A stretch of 64,000 nt of DNA, from assembly GCA_020632755.1 (NCBI GenBank), contig JACKEY010000009.1, positions 179,511 through 243,510 of the forward strand, written 5' to 3'. Position 1 is the first letter of the stretch. Every line of letters starts with the position of its first letter. The position numbers and the translations under genes are program-made. The notes beneath the pieces were generated by a model. It saw nothing but the letters and a program-made list of their open reading frames with translations, ran no database searches and was not told where the DNA came from. Of this stretch, positions 1 to 8,527 are shown piece by piece. This DNA is from Alphaproteobacteria bacterium (lineage in GTDB: Bacteria; Myxococcota_A; UBA796; UBA2385).

Positions 1-95
1 ACCTGCTTGTGCAGGGCCACGACGTCGTCGCCGTCGGTGCGCTGCTCGACCGGGGACTCCTCGACGAGCTCGAGGGCCCGTGCCTCGTCCTTCAC
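1..95 (-). CDS. N-terminal fragment of an unidentified protein (runs off the window)
   Basis: On the minus strand a GTG at 95-93 overlaps the TGA stop of the fructose bisphosphatase gene (94-92) in a GTGA arrangement. It opens a frame that stays open to the window edge, about 31 codons, beginning V-K-D-E-A-R-A-L-E-L-V-E-E. The fragment is acidic and hydrophilic. It is too short to assign to a family. The overlap suggests translational coupling to fbp. The reading is supported only by the open frame and the overlap, so it could be wrong. Confidence 0.45.
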   Translation of the reverse strand, partial: MKDEARALELVEESPVEQRTDGDDVVALHKQ

Positions 96-1144
96 CCGGC
101 CGTCCCCGCCGGCGCGGCCAGGGCCGCCGTGATCTCGTCCACCTGGACCTTGTTGCCGATGAACAGCGGCGTGCGGTCGTGCAGCCCCTTGGGCGTGATG
201 TCCAGGATGCGCCGGCGCCCGTCGGTGGCCGCGCCGCCGGCCGCCTCGACCAGGAAGGCCAGCGGGAAGGCTTCGTACAGGACGCGCAGCTTGCCCTGGG
301 GGCTGCTGTCGGTGGCCGGGTACAGGAACACGCCGCCCTTGACCAGGTTGCGGTGGAAGTCGGCGACCAGGCTGCCGATGTAGCGCTGCTTCCAGCCCAT
401 GCCGGGGGCCTTGCGGCTCTCGACCCAGGCGCGGATGCGCGGGTCCCAGCTGGCGGCGTAGCCTTCGTTGACGCTGTAGAGCTTCGCGCTGGGCTTCAGG
501 CGCAGGTCGGGGTGCGACAGGAAGAACTCGCCGACCACCGGGTCGAGGGTGAAGCCGTGCACGCCGTCGCCGGTGCTGATGACCAGCACCGTGCCGCTGC
601 CGTAGATGACGTAGCCGGCGGCGACCAGGTCGGTGCCCGGCCGCAGCACGTCGTCCATGGTGGCGACCGTGCCTTCTTCGCTCTTGCGGCGGAAGATGGC
701 GAAGATGGTGCCGATGGTGGCGTTGACGTCGATGTTGCTGGACCCGTCGAGGGGGTCCATGCAGAAGACGTAGCGGCCGCTGCGGAACCGGGCGGGCGGC
801 AGGAACAGGTCCTCGTCCTCCTCGCTGGCGACGGCGGCGACGACGCCGGGGTGCTCGAGCGCCTTCTTGAAGGTGTCGTTGGCGTACTCGTCGAGCTTCA
901 TGACGAGCTCGCCCTGGACGTTCACCTCACCCGTGCGGCCCAGCATGCCGGCCAGCCCGGCGCGGTTGACCCGGCTGCTGACCATGCGCGCCGCCAGGCT
1001 GACCTGCTGCAGCAGGGTCGCGAACTGGCCGGTCGCCTCGGGCCGGGCCCGCGTGGTCTCGAAGATGAACCGGTCGAGGGTCATGCCCTCGTCGAAGTGC
1101 GCCGAAGCGAAGGCTTCGCGGAGGTCGGCATCGCCAGCGGACAC
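92..1144 (-). CDS. fbp: Class I fructose-1,6-bisphosphatase
   Basis: Hydrolyses fructose 1,6-bisphosphate to fructose 6-phosphate, the committed step of gluconeogenesis, in the cytoplasm. At 350 aa it has the usual class I length. The metal and substrate signature D-P-L-D-G-S-S-N lies at residues 130-137, preceded by an acidic E-E-D-E stretch near 108-112 that fits the metal-binding glutamates. The C-terminal part carries the sugar-phosphate segment with Y-x-G-S-x-V and the K-x-R-x-L-Y-E-A-F-P-L-A motif. The start is a GTG with a GGAG ribosome site about 6 nt upstream. It sits 33 bp downstream of the hybrid kinase gene on the same strand and overlaps the next partial gene, so the three may be cotranscribed. 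Family assignment is secure. Confidence 0.97.
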   Translation of the reverse strand: MSAGDADLREAFASAHFDEGMTLDRFIFETTRARPEATGQFATLLQQVSLAARMVSSRVNRAGLAGMLGRTGEVNVQGELVMKLDEYANDTFKKALEHPGVVAAVASEEDEDLFLPPARFRSGRYVFCMDPLDGSSNIDVNATIGTIFAIFRRKSEEGTVATMDDVLRPGTDLVAAGYVIYGSGTVLVISTGDGVHGFTLDPVVGEFFLSHPDLRLKPSAKLYSVNEGYAASWDPRIRAWVESRKAPGMGWKQRYIGSLVADFHRNLVKGGVFLYPATDSSPQGKLRVLYEAFPLAFLVEAAGGAATDGRRRILDITPKGLHDRTPLFIGNKVQVDEITAALAAPAGTAG

Positions 1145-1177
1145 GGGCGCTCCAGGGGAGGAGGAAGGGCGAGGGGC

Positions 1178-4027
1178 CTATCCCAGCGAGGTGACCAGCT
1201 GCGAGAGCCCGAGGCGCGCCGCCGCGAGCTCCCCGCGCAGGCGGGGGAAGGACAGGCGGGCCAGGGGCAGATCGCCGGACCGCGCGGCCCGCTCGATGCT
1301 GCGGGCGCACTCGTGCAGCCGCATCAGCGCCAGGTTCCCGGCCGACCCGCCGAGGGTGTGGGCGGCCCGGCTGACGCCGGCCACGTCGCCCTGGTCGAAG
1401 GCGTCGATCAGGGCGTGCTCGTGGGTCGGCAGTTCCTCCAGGAAGACGGCCACCAGCTCGCGCAGCAGGTCGGGGTCCCCGTCGACCAGGGACAGCAGCC
1501 GCTGCACGTCGACGGCGCCTTCGACCGGGGCGGTGGGCACGGGAGGGGCCGGCGGGCGGGTGGGCTCGGTCACGGGCATGGCCAGGGCGGAAGGCGCGGT
1601 GGAGGGGTCGTCGAGGGCGGAGGCGTCGTAGGCGCCGGAGACGTCGTAGGGCCCGGGCTGATCCTCGACCCGGACGGGACCCACCGTGCCCGAGGCGGGG
1701 CGGTGGCGGTCCAGGAGCTCGAGCAGGGCCTGCTTGTCGAGGGGCTTGGCCAGGACGGCGTCCATGCCGGCGTCCAGCAGGGCCTCGCGGGCGCCGGGCA
1801 CCACGTGGGCGGTCAGCGCGACGACCGTGGTGCGGGGACCGAAGCCGGCGGCCTCGCGCTCGCGCAGGCGGCGAATGGCGACGTCACCGTCCACCCGCGG
1901 CATGCGGACGTCCATGAACACGACGTCGTAGGGGCGGTCCACGCGGGCGACCTCGATGGCGTCCAGCGCCTCGTCGCCGTCGCCGGCTTCGTCGACCACG
2001 CAGTCGTGGCGCTCCAGGATGGCGCGCAGCAGCTCGCGGTTGACCGGGTGATCGTCGGCGACCAGCACCCGCAGCACGCCGCCGTCGTCGTGGCCCGGGT
2101 CCGTCGGGTCCTCGAAGGGCGGCAGGGACCGCTCGGCCAGCTCGAGCAGGGTCAGGTGCAGCTCCTTGAGCCGCACCGGGCGCCCGAGCACGGCGGCGGC
2201 GCCCTTGTGCTGGACCGCCACGAAGGCGCCCGGGGACGCGCCCAGCGGCAGCAGCCCGATGATCAGCGGCGCCAGCTGCGGGCGGGCCGCGATGCGCTCC
2301 AGCAGCGCCCAGCCCGGGCCCGCCTCGACCTCCAGGTCCAGCAGCAGCACGCCGAAGGGCTCGCGGCGCCCGAGCGCCTCCTCCAGGCAGGCCTCGACCT
2401 CCTCGACCGGACGGACCGTGGGCTGCATGCGCCAGCCGGCGAGCTCGCGGGCCAGCAGGGTGCCGGCGGCGTCGCTCTGGCAGCCCAGCAGCACCCGCAT
2501 GCCCTGCAGCCCCAGGGGGTCGATGAGCGTGATCTCCTCGTCGGCATCGGGCAGGCCCAGGTCCAGCTCGAAGGCGGCCGTCGTGCCCTCCGACAGGTGG
2601 CTGCGCAGCTCGAGCCGCCCTCCCATGCGCTGCACCAGCTCGCGGCAGATCGACAGGCCCAGGCCGGCGCCCCCGGTCGAGTCGGCGCCCTGCTCGAAGG
2701 GATCGAGCACGCGGGCCAGATCGGCGGCCGGGATGCCGCGCCCGGTGTCGCGGACCTCGAAGGCGATGCGCACCCGGTCCCGCCGGGACGCCGTGGCGCG
2801 GACCCACAGCGTGACCTCGCCCTGGTCGGTGGCCTGGATGCTGTTGGTCAGCAGGTTCCCGAGCACCTGGCGCAGCCGGATCGGGTCGGCGACCAGCCGG
2901 GGGGGCAGGTCCTCGGGCGCGTCCAGCACGAGCTCGATGCCCTTGGCGGTGGCCTGGGCCGCGACCAGGGCGACGGTCTCCTCCAGGAAGCTGCGCAGCT
3001 TCAGCGGCTGGGGGACCAGGGCGTGGTCGCCGGTCTCCAGCCGCCGCAGATCCAGCGCCTGCTCGACCAGCGCCGACAGCTGCCCGCCGGCCAGCTGGAC
3101 CTGCTCGAGGTAGCGCCGCTGGGCGGGATCGACGGCGGTCTCCAGGGCCAGCTCGCTCATGCCGACGACCGCGTTGAGCGGCGTGCGCAGCTCGTGGCTG
3201 AGGCGAGCCAGCAGGCCCTTGCGGGCGGCGTGGGCCTCGCGGGCTTCGTCCAGCGCCGAGGCCAGCAGGGCGTTGCGCTCCTCGAGGTGGGCGCGCTGGC
3301 GGTCCAGGGCCTTGAGCAGGGCGTTCGGGCGGCCCTCCGCGGCCAGGTCGACGGCGGCGGACACGGCGAGCACCATCAGGATGAGCCCGTAGGCGTGGAT
3401 CGGCATGCTGCGCAGCAGGCCGGCGGCCAGCGCCGTGTCGTGCACCAGGGTCAGGCCCCAGGCGGCGACGCCGACGCCGACCAGCACGCGCAGCCCGCCG
3501 TCGCGCGGCTGGCGGCGCAGCAGCAGCGTCACCCCGACGAGGGTGGCCACCACGATGCAGGCCAGCCCGACGAAGCCGGGGACGGTCGGGTCGACCATCA
3601 GCCACCGGCTGCCGTTGGCGCCGGGCCGCAGCACCACCGAGTCGGCGTCCATGCCGGCCGCGCCCAGCAGGCCCAGCATCACCGCACCCAGGGTGGCCGC
3701 CCCCAGCCAGATCAACCGGGGCGCCAGCAGCGTCTGCTGCAGGGTCCCGGCGACGCCGAGCAGCCCCAGCACCGTGAACACCAGCACGCCGGACTGGACC
3801 GAGGCGAGGGTGGTCGCGGCGATGGGATCGCCGCTGCCCCGGGCGATCATCAGGATGCGCACCAGGCACCACAGCGACACCGACAGGCACAGCAGGAAGG
3901 CCCAGCGCCGGGCGACGACCGGCTGGCGGGCCAGCCAGGCGAACAGCTGGTGGACCGCCACGGCGGCCGCGAAGCCGGACGTCACGAGCGACAGCACGAG
4001 CTCGGAGCTGTTGTTCCACGCGTCCAT
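1178..4027 (-). CDS. Membrane hybrid sensor histidine kinase with pseudo-receiver, receiver and HPt domains
   Basis: A 949-aa BarA/ArcB-like phosphorelay protein. Residues about 9-225 hold several hydrophobic segments, so the sensor is probably membrane-embedded. A short coiled coil (235-270) leads to the dimerisation/phosphoacceptor domain with His278 in L-S-H-E-L-R-T-P. The ATPase domain follows, with the N box near 391-396, D-T-G-R-G-I-P at 427-433 and G-A-G-L-G-L-S-I at 453-460. Residues about 507-635 look like a first receiver with Asp564 in L-L-L-D-L-E; the rest of its active site is weak. A canonical receiver spans about 652-775 with Asp706 in F-M-D-V-R-M-P. After a Pro-rich linker a C-terminal HPt domain (about 840-949) carries His890 in A-A-H-T-L-G-G. 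The input signal is not evident. A TACCGT hexamer lies 8 nt before the ATG. Confidence 0.93.
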   Translation of the reverse strand: MDAWNNSSELVLSLVTSGFAAAVAVHQLFAWLARQPVVARRWAFLLCLSVSLWCLVRILMIARGSGDPIAATTLASVQSGVLVFTVLGLLGVAGTLQQTLLAPRLIWLGAATLGAVMLGLLGAAGMDADSVVLRPGANGSRWLMVDPTVPGFVGLACIVVATLVGVTLLLRRQPRDGGLRVLVGVGVAAWGLTLVHDTALAAGLLRSMPIHAYGLILMVLAVSAAVDLAAEGRPNALLKALDRQRAHLEERNALLASALDEAREAHAARKGLLARLSHELRTPLNAVVGMSELALETAVDPAQRRYLEQVQLAGGQLSALVEQALDLRRLETGDHALVPQPLKLRSFLEETVALVAAQATAKGIELVLDAPEDLPPRLVADPIRLRQVLGNLLTNSIQATDQGEVTLWVRATASRRDRVRIAFEVRDTGRGIPAADLARVLDPFEQGADSTGGAGLGLSICRELVQRMGGRLELRSHLSEGTTAAFELDLGLPDADEEITLIDPLGLQGMRVLLGCQSDAAGTLLARELAGWRMQPTVRPVEEVEACLEEALGRREPFGVLLLDLEVEAGPGWALLERIAARPQLAPLIIGLLPLGASPGAFVAVQHKGAAAVLGRPVRLKELHLTLLELAERSLPPFEDPTDPGHDDGGVLRVLVADDHPVNRELLRAILERHDCVVDEAGDGDEALDAIEVARVDRPYDVVFMDVRMPRVDGDVAIRRLREREAAGFGPRTTVVALTAHVVPGAREALLDAGMDAVLAKPLDKQALLELLDRHRPASGTVGPVRVEDQPGPYDVSGAYDASALDDPSTAPSALAMPVTEPTRPPAPPVPTAPVEGAVDVQRLLSLVDGDPDLLRELVAVFLEELPTHEHALIDAFDQGDVAGVSRAAHTLGGSAGNLALMRLHECARSIERAARSGDLPLARLSFPRLRGELAAARLGLSQLVTSLG

Positions 4028-4035
4028 CGGGCCCC

Positions 4036-4041
4036 ACGGTA
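4036..4041 (-). promoter_or_regulatory. Putative -10 element of the hybrid kinase gene
   Basis: TACCGT on the minus strand, 8 nt upstream of the ATG at 4027. At that distance the transcript would begin almost at the start codon. It is one of a series of TAnnnT hexamers in this position in the window. No clear -35 is visible. Confidence 0.4.
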
Positions 4042-4198
4042 GCGGACGCGCGAGGGCCCGGGTGGCCGCGAGGCCCCAGGCGGGCCGGCCGGCGCTGGGA
4101 CGGGTCGAGGGGCGTGCGGAGGTCCCGGCGCGATATCAGGGCTTCCCGAGTCCCCCTTCCCGGCCCCCGCCCTGCGGCGCCGCGCCCCCGGAGTCTCC

Positions 4199-5245
4199 AT
4201 GATCCCCTCCCTCGCCTTCGTCACGATGCTCGCCGCCTGCGGTGGCTGCGCCGACCAGGACGCGGCCCGGAAGTCCAGCGCCACCGCCTCCAAGGCCGGC
4301 GGCAACGCGGCCGCCCTCGAGCGCGATCCCGCCGTCGAAGAACCGCCCCCCGCGCCGATCCCCGCCGCCGTCGACCGCGTCGACGACGGCGCCACCGCCG
4401 TCGGCATCGTCGGCCTCGGCGACCAGGCCGTCCTCGTGAGCAAGGGCCGGCAGGCCACCCTGCGCGTGCCCGCGGCGGACACCCGCTGGAACGGCTGGGC
4501 CCTCGAGCGGCGCCAGGGCAAGGGCATCAAGGTGGTCGGCGTCACCGAGACCCAGTGGTGGCGGCCCGGCGACTTCAGCGCCGACGCCAGCACGCTGGCC
4601 GACATGCTGGCCGAGAAGGGCAGCGTCGACGACTGGGTGGAGACCCAGCCCGTCGGCACCCAGGGCGCGCAGCGCATCCACGTGAACCTGGACGGCCGCA
4701 AGGAGCGCCTGGGCATCTCCGACAGCGCCCCGACGTCCACCCTGTTCCTGCAGCCCAAGGTGCCGGTCCAGGGCGGCACCACCGCCGCCGCCCGCCTCAG
4801 CCGCACCAGCGGCTTCCAGAAGGCCGACGACGGCAGCTGGGCCGCCAGCCCGCCGACCGGGGCCGAAGCGGTGGCCGCCGACACCGGCACGGCCGAACAG
4901 ACCGCGACCTGGACCGCCGACCTGGCCGATCAGCGGGGCGCGCCCGTGAAGATCGCCTGGTCCCAGGTCCTGGACCTGGACCGTGACGGCGCGGCCGAGG
5001 CGGTCGTCTGCGTGACGGGCGGCGAGGCCGACGACGACTGCTACGTCTACGACCAGATCGACGGCGAGCGGCGCTACCACGGCCTGACCGGCATGCGCCT
5101 GGGCGCGGTGTCGCCCTTCGCCTTCACCATCGAAGGCGCCCCCTACCTGGCGCATGTGCCGCCTCAGCCCGAAGGCTCGCCGCCGCGCCCGGCCATGTCG
5201 ATCCTGCGGTGGGACGGCACGCGCTACGCCCTCGAAGGCATCTGA
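4199..5245 (+). CDS. Secreted or lipid-anchored protein of unknown function
   Basis: A 348-aa protein with a short hydrophobic N terminus ending A-A-C-G-G-C, which could be a lipobox, followed by a low-complexity Ala/Pro/Glu linker to about residue 60. The body has no motif I can name. An L-D-L-D-R-D-G-A-A-E segment near residue 260, followed by C-V-T-G-G-E-A-D-D-D-C, resembles Ca-binding FG-GAP-like loops of surface proteins. The start ATG has GGAG about 5 nt upstream. It is convergent with the radical SAM gene, with only 3 bp between the stop codons. I do not recognise a family. Confidence 0.75.
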   Translation: MIPSLAFVTMLAACGGCADQDAARKSSATASKAGGNAAALERDPAVEEPPPAPIPAAVDRVDDGATAVGIVGLGDQAVLVSKGRQATLRVPAADTRWNGWALERRQGKGIKVVGVTETQWWRPGDFSADASTLADMLAEKGSVDDWVETQPVGTQGAQRIHVNLDGRKERLGISDSAPTSTLFLQPKVPVQGGTTAAARLSRTSGFQKADDGSWAASPPTGAEAVAADTGTAEQTATWTADLADQRGAPVKIAWSQVLDLDRDGAAEAVVCVTGGEADDDCYVYDQIDGERRYHGLTGMRLGAVSPFAFTIEGAPYLAHVPPQPEGSPPRPAMSILRWDGTRYALEGI

Positions 5246-5252
5246 AGCTCAG
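5242..5252. terminator. Short inverted repeat joining two convergent stop codons
   Basis: CTGA-AGC-TCAG. The left arm contains the TGA of the upstream plus-strand gene and the right arm contains the reversed stop of the radical SAM gene. The stem is only 4 bp, so it is weak as a terminator by itself. It is listed because the same arrangement recurs with longer stems at other convergent junctions. Confidence 0.25.
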
Positions 5253-6982
5253 GCCGACAGGGCCTGCAGCGCGCCGACGATCTCGCCGCGCCGCGGGTCC
5301 CCCGCAGGCAGGGCCGCGAGCAGCCGCTGCAGGGTGCCGATGGCGCCCTGGGCGTCGCCGAGCGCGTTCGCCTGGACCTGGGCCAGCTGCGCCAGGGCCT
5401 CGAGGTGGGCCGGCGCCAGGGCCAGCGCGTCGGTGAAGGCCGCGGCGGCTTCGGGGGCGCGGTCCTCCTGCAGCCGGTGGATGCCGCGGTTGACCAGCGC
5501 CTCGGCGGCCAGCTCGTCGGGGCCCTCGGGCGCTTCCGAGTTCATCGGGCCCATCTGGCCGCGGGCCTCGGCCAGGTGCTGGAAGACGTGGGCCAGCAGC
5601 GCCCGCGGGGGGGCCGGCCGGCTGTAGACGACCGGGCGCACGAAGCTCGGGTCGTCGGCGCCGTGCAGCCAGGGCGCGGCTTCGTCGCGGTGGGCGGCGA
5701 TCCAGTCCGCCAGCCAGGTCCGCGGGTAGACCCGCGCGCCGGTCGCGTAGGCCAGGCCGAGCCCGTCGGGGAAGGCGTCGTCGAGCTCCAGCGCGGTGTC
5801 CAGCGCCGAGTCCAGGGTCTCCCAGGTCTCGAGGGGGTGCGCGCCCAGCAGCACCGAGCCGCCCAGGGTGCCGTAGCCCCGCCGCAGGAAGCGCTCGACC
5901 AGGGCGTCGATCTGGGCGCGGTTGGCGGGGCCGGCGCCGGCCCGCAGCAGGGCCGGGTGCAGGTGGCCGAGCTCGAAGGACAGGGTCGTCGGGTCGATGC
6001 CGACGGCTTCCAGGGCATCGAGCAGGTCGTCGCTGACCGGGGCGGCCTGCAGGAAGGCCGACAGGTCCAGCTGGTCGCCGTAGCGGCGGGCGATGGCGTC
6101 GAGCACGGCCAGGGCGTGGCGCTCGTCGGGCACGTTGAGCTCGCTGGTGGCCAGCCAGAACCGGCGCAGGCCGACGGCGACCAGGCTGTCGAGCTCGGCC
6201 ATGATCTCGTCGACGGGCCGGGCGCGGACCATGTGGCCGGTGAACCGGGCCTCGACGCAGAAGTGGCAGCGACGGTCGCAGCCGGCGGCGATCTGCACGG
6301 GCACGCGCCCGCCGCGGGTCAGCGCCAGCCCGAGCCAGGGGCCCAGCCGCGGCGTCGGGCCGGGCACCGGGCGCCAGGCGTCGGCGAACCGGCGCGGGCG
6401 CACCACGGGGTCGTGGGGCGGGCCGGGCGCGGGCCGCGGGCCGTCCAGGGGCCCGGCGGCGCCGACCTGGACGATGCGGGGATCGGGCTCCAGCCGCCCG
6501 CCGGTGGCCAGGGCGCGCCCCAGCCGCCAGCACAGGTCGTCGGCGGGGCCGGCGATCGCCCAGGACGCGCCCAGGTAGCGGGTCACCGCCTCGGGCGCGC
6601 TGGAGACGGCGGCGCCGCCCAGCACGACCCGCGCCTCGCCCACGGCCGCGATCGCGGCGGCGACCAGCGGCTCCACCTCGTCCAGGTAGAAGGTCGTGTC
6701 CAGCTCGGGCCCCCAGGGACCGGCCACGTCGGGCTGCTCGGCCGTCCGCACGACCAGCGCGTCGTCGACGTTGCGGACCGAGAAACCCACCAGGTCGGGC
6801 TGCCAGGCCAGGGCCGCCTGCAGCGCCGCCACGGCGTCGGCCTCGATGAACGGCGTGAGCATGCGGGTCTCGCAGCCGGCCATCCGGAAGGCCTGGGCGA
6901 CGCGCTCCATGCCGTAGGGCGCCACCGGCGTCGCGGTGATCGCCGGGTTGGCGTAGACGAGGAGCACGCGGGGAGCAGTCAC
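5249..6982 (-). CDS. B12-binding-type radical SAM protein with C-terminal TPR
   Basis: A 577-aa protein. Residues 4-160 look like a cobalamin-binding Rossmann domain (P-R-V-L-L-V-Y-A-N-P, then G-G-A-A-V-S-S-A-P near 122-130), without an obvious D-x-H-x-x-G motif. The radical SAM cluster motif is Cys235-x3-Cys239-x2-Cys242 (C-D-R-R-C-H-F-C). The TIM-barrel half continues to about 470. The last 75 residues form a tetratricopeptide-like segment (A-L-V-N-R-G-I-H-R-L-Q-E-D, A-F-T-D-A-L-A-L-A-P-A-H-L). The GTG start at 6982 overlaps the stop of the upstream glycosyltransferase gene (GTGA), so a longer upstream reading is rejected. The substrate is unknown. Coupling to a membrane glycosyltransferase suggests a shared lipid or cell-surface pathway, which is inference. 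Confidence 0.88.
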   Translation of the reverse strand: MTAPRVLLVYANPAITATPVAPYGMERVAQAFRMAGCETRMLTPFIEADAVAALQAALAWQPDLVGFSVRNVDDALVVRTAEQPDVAGPWGPELDTTFYLDEVEPLVAAAIAAVGEARVVLGGAAVSSAPEAVTRYLGASWAIAGPADDLCWRLGRALATGGRLEPDPRIVQVGAAGPLDGPRPAPGPPHDPVVRPRRFADAWRPVPGPTPRLGPWLGLALTRGGRVPVQIAAGCDRRCHFCVEARFTGHMVRARPVDEIMAELDSLVAVGLRRFWLATSELNVPDERHALAVLDAIARRYGDQLDLSAFLQAAPVSDDLLDALEAVGIDPTTLSFELGHLHPALLRAGAGPANRAQIDALVERFLRRGYGTLGGSVLLGAHPLETWETLDSALDTALELDDAFPDGLGLAYATGARVYPRTWLADWIAAHRDEAAPWLHGADDPSFVRPVVYSRPAPPRALLAHVFQHLAEARGQMGPMNSEAPEGPDELAAEALVNRGIHRLQEDRAPEAAAAFTDALALAPAHLEALAQLAQVQANALGDAQGAIGTLQRLLAALPAGDPRRGEIVGALQALSA

Positions 6983-8499
6983 GGGAGAGGGTCCGATTCG
7001 GGGGGAGGTGCCGAGGAGGAAGGAGGAGTGGAGGAGGGAGGAGATGCCGAGGAGGACGGAGGTGCGGAGGAGGACGGAGGTGCGGAGGAGGCCGCCTCGA
7101 CCGCATACAGCCGCCAGCCCTGGCCTCGCTCGACCAGGCGCAGCCCCTCGACCGGGCCCTGCATCAGCGGCCGCAGCCCAGGGTAGCTGCGCTGCACCCG
7201 CCCGTTGTCCAGGAACAGGCGCGCGATGCCCTCGCGCCGGGCCCACGCGACCAGGGCGGGCGGGGTGAGTTGCAGCGCGGGGCCCGCTTCCTTGACCAGG
7301 ACCGCGGGCGCGAGCCAGCCGTCGGTTCCGTGGCCGTGCACCCACGGCGACGTCGCCGCCAGCGGCCCGGGCTCGCCGATGACGGCCAGGTTCCACTCGA
7401 TCCGGGCGCGGGTCTCCAGGTCCGTCTCGCGGGCCCGGCCGACCGCCCCCACCAGCAGCACGACCGCGCCGATCAGGGTGGCTCCCTGGACCAGCCGGCG
7501 CGCCCCGTCGCCGGTCGGCAGCGGCAGGAAGGCCACGCCCAGCGCCGCGATGGCCGTGATCGGCAGGCACAGCCGGGGGTTCGCGAAGAAGAAGCCCAGC
7601 AGGCCGACGTGCAGCAGCAACAGGGCCAGCAGGGCCACCGCCCGCCGATCGCGGCGGATCGCGCCGAACAGCAGCCCGGCCGCCCCGATCCAGGTCGGCC
7701 ACGCCGAGAACGCCGTCTGCAGCGCCCGGCCACAGGCCCGGGCCCAGTCCCCCACCCCCGGCCCCGCCGCACTGGCGGCGCCGATCGCGGCGTTCTCGGT
7801 CGCATCGGGCCACAGCGGTCCCACCCCGGCCGCGGCCAGCCCCCAGTGCGGCCCGGTCGCCAGCAACACGCCCGCGATCCACAGCAGCGCCGCCGGGGCC
7901 CGCCGCGGGCTCTGGACCACCGCCGCCACGCCCACCACCGGCAGGGCCAGCGCGGCCGGGTAGCGCATCATCGCGGCCGCCCCGACCCACAGCCCGGCGA
8001 CCATGGCCGCCACCAGCGGCGCCGACGGCGCCCGCGGCCCCGGCCGCTCCGTGAGCACCGTCGACAGCGCGACCAGCGCGAGCGCCAGCGCCGGCAGGTC
8101 CGTGCCCTCGGCGGCGCTCCAGTCCAGGAAGACCCCCTGGGCCAGCAGGAACAGGGCAGGCAGCAGCCCCAGCCAGCGACCGACCGCCGTGACCGCCAGC
8201 ACCCCGGCCCCCACCGACAGCACCCGCCCCGCCAGCCGGACGTCGCCCAGCGCTTGCGTCAGCGCCCCCAGCAGGGCCGGGTAGCCGACCGGGTAGCGCG
8301 GGCTCAGCAGGTCGGTGCGCCCGGCCGCCCCTGTCACCAGCCGCTCGGCCCGGCCCGAGAAAGCCACCACGTCGACCAGCCGCAGCTCCGGGTGCGCCAC
8401 CGACACCGCCGCCAGCACGCCGAGCGCGACGAAGGCAGCCAGCAGGGCGGCGCGCGGGGACGGCTGCACGGGGCTCCCGGGACGACGAGGAGCCCGCAT
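6979..8499 (-). CDS. Polytopic membrane glycosyltransferase-like protein
   Basis: A 506-aa integral membrane protein with about ten to twelve hydrophobic segments between residues 15 and 370, then a roughly 100-residue soluble domain. This is the layout of GT-C/ArnT-like mannosyltransferases that use lipid-phosphate sugars. An R-Y-P-V-G-Y-P-A-L-L-G-A-L motif in the first periplasmic loop fits that group. The tail is a Ser/Pro-rich low-complexity stretch encoded by purine-rich direct repeats. The ATG at 8499 has no clear ribosome site. A GTG at 8469 has GGGAG 4 nt upstream and would give a 496-aa protein, so the start is uncertain. The next gene starts inside its stop codon. Substrate unknown. 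Confidence 0.78.
   Translation of the reverse strand: MRAPRRPGSPVQPSPRAALLAAFVALGVLAAVSVAHPELRLVDVVAFSGRAERLVTGAAGRTDLLSPRYPVGYPALLGALTQALGDVRLAGRVLSVGAGVLAVTAVGRWLGLLPALFLLAQGVFLDWSAAEGTDLPALALALVALSTVLTERPGPRAPSAPLVAAMVAGLWVGAAAMMRYPAALALPVVGVAAVVQSPRRAPAALLWIAGVLLATGPHWGLAAAGVGPLWPDATENAAIGAASAAGPGVGDWARACGRALQTAFSAWPTWIGAAGLLFGAIRRDRRAVALLALLLLHVGLLGFFFANPRLCLPITAIAALGVAFLPLPTGDGARRLVQGATLIGAVVLLVGAVGRARETDLETRARIEWNLAVIGEPGPLAATSPWVHGHGTDGWLAPAVLVKEAGPALQLTPPALVAWARREGIARLFLDNGRVQRSYPGLRPLMQGPVEGLRLVERGQGWRLYAVEAASSAPPSSSAPPSSSASPPSSTPPSSSAPPPESDPLP
7049..7084. repeat. Two tandem 18-bp purine-rich direct repeats
   Basis: Two exact copies of an 18-bp unit beginning GAGGAGGACGGAGGTG, at 7049-7066 and 7067-7084, within a longer GGAGGA-rich tract from about 7010 to 7090. 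They encode the Ser/Pro-rich C terminus of the glycosyltransferase on the minus strand. Such tracts are prone to slippage, so the tail length is probably variable between strains. Confidence 0.75.
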
Positions 8500-8527
8500 C
8501 TTAGGGGGTCTGCCGCCCGGAGCGCTT

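Noticed and set aside
80..4042. A 1320-codon plus-strand open frame antisense to the hybrid kinase and fbp genes
   Set aside because: It is rich in Gly, Asp, Gln, His and Val with no domain pattern, the usual product of a GC-rich gene read on the other strand. The minus-strand proteins are clear family members.
6983..7990. N-terminal extension of the radical SAM protein into the glycosyltransferase region
   Set aside because: The extension reads as repetitive Gly/Ala/Arg sequence. The GTG overlapping the glycosyltransferase stop gives the normal domain start.
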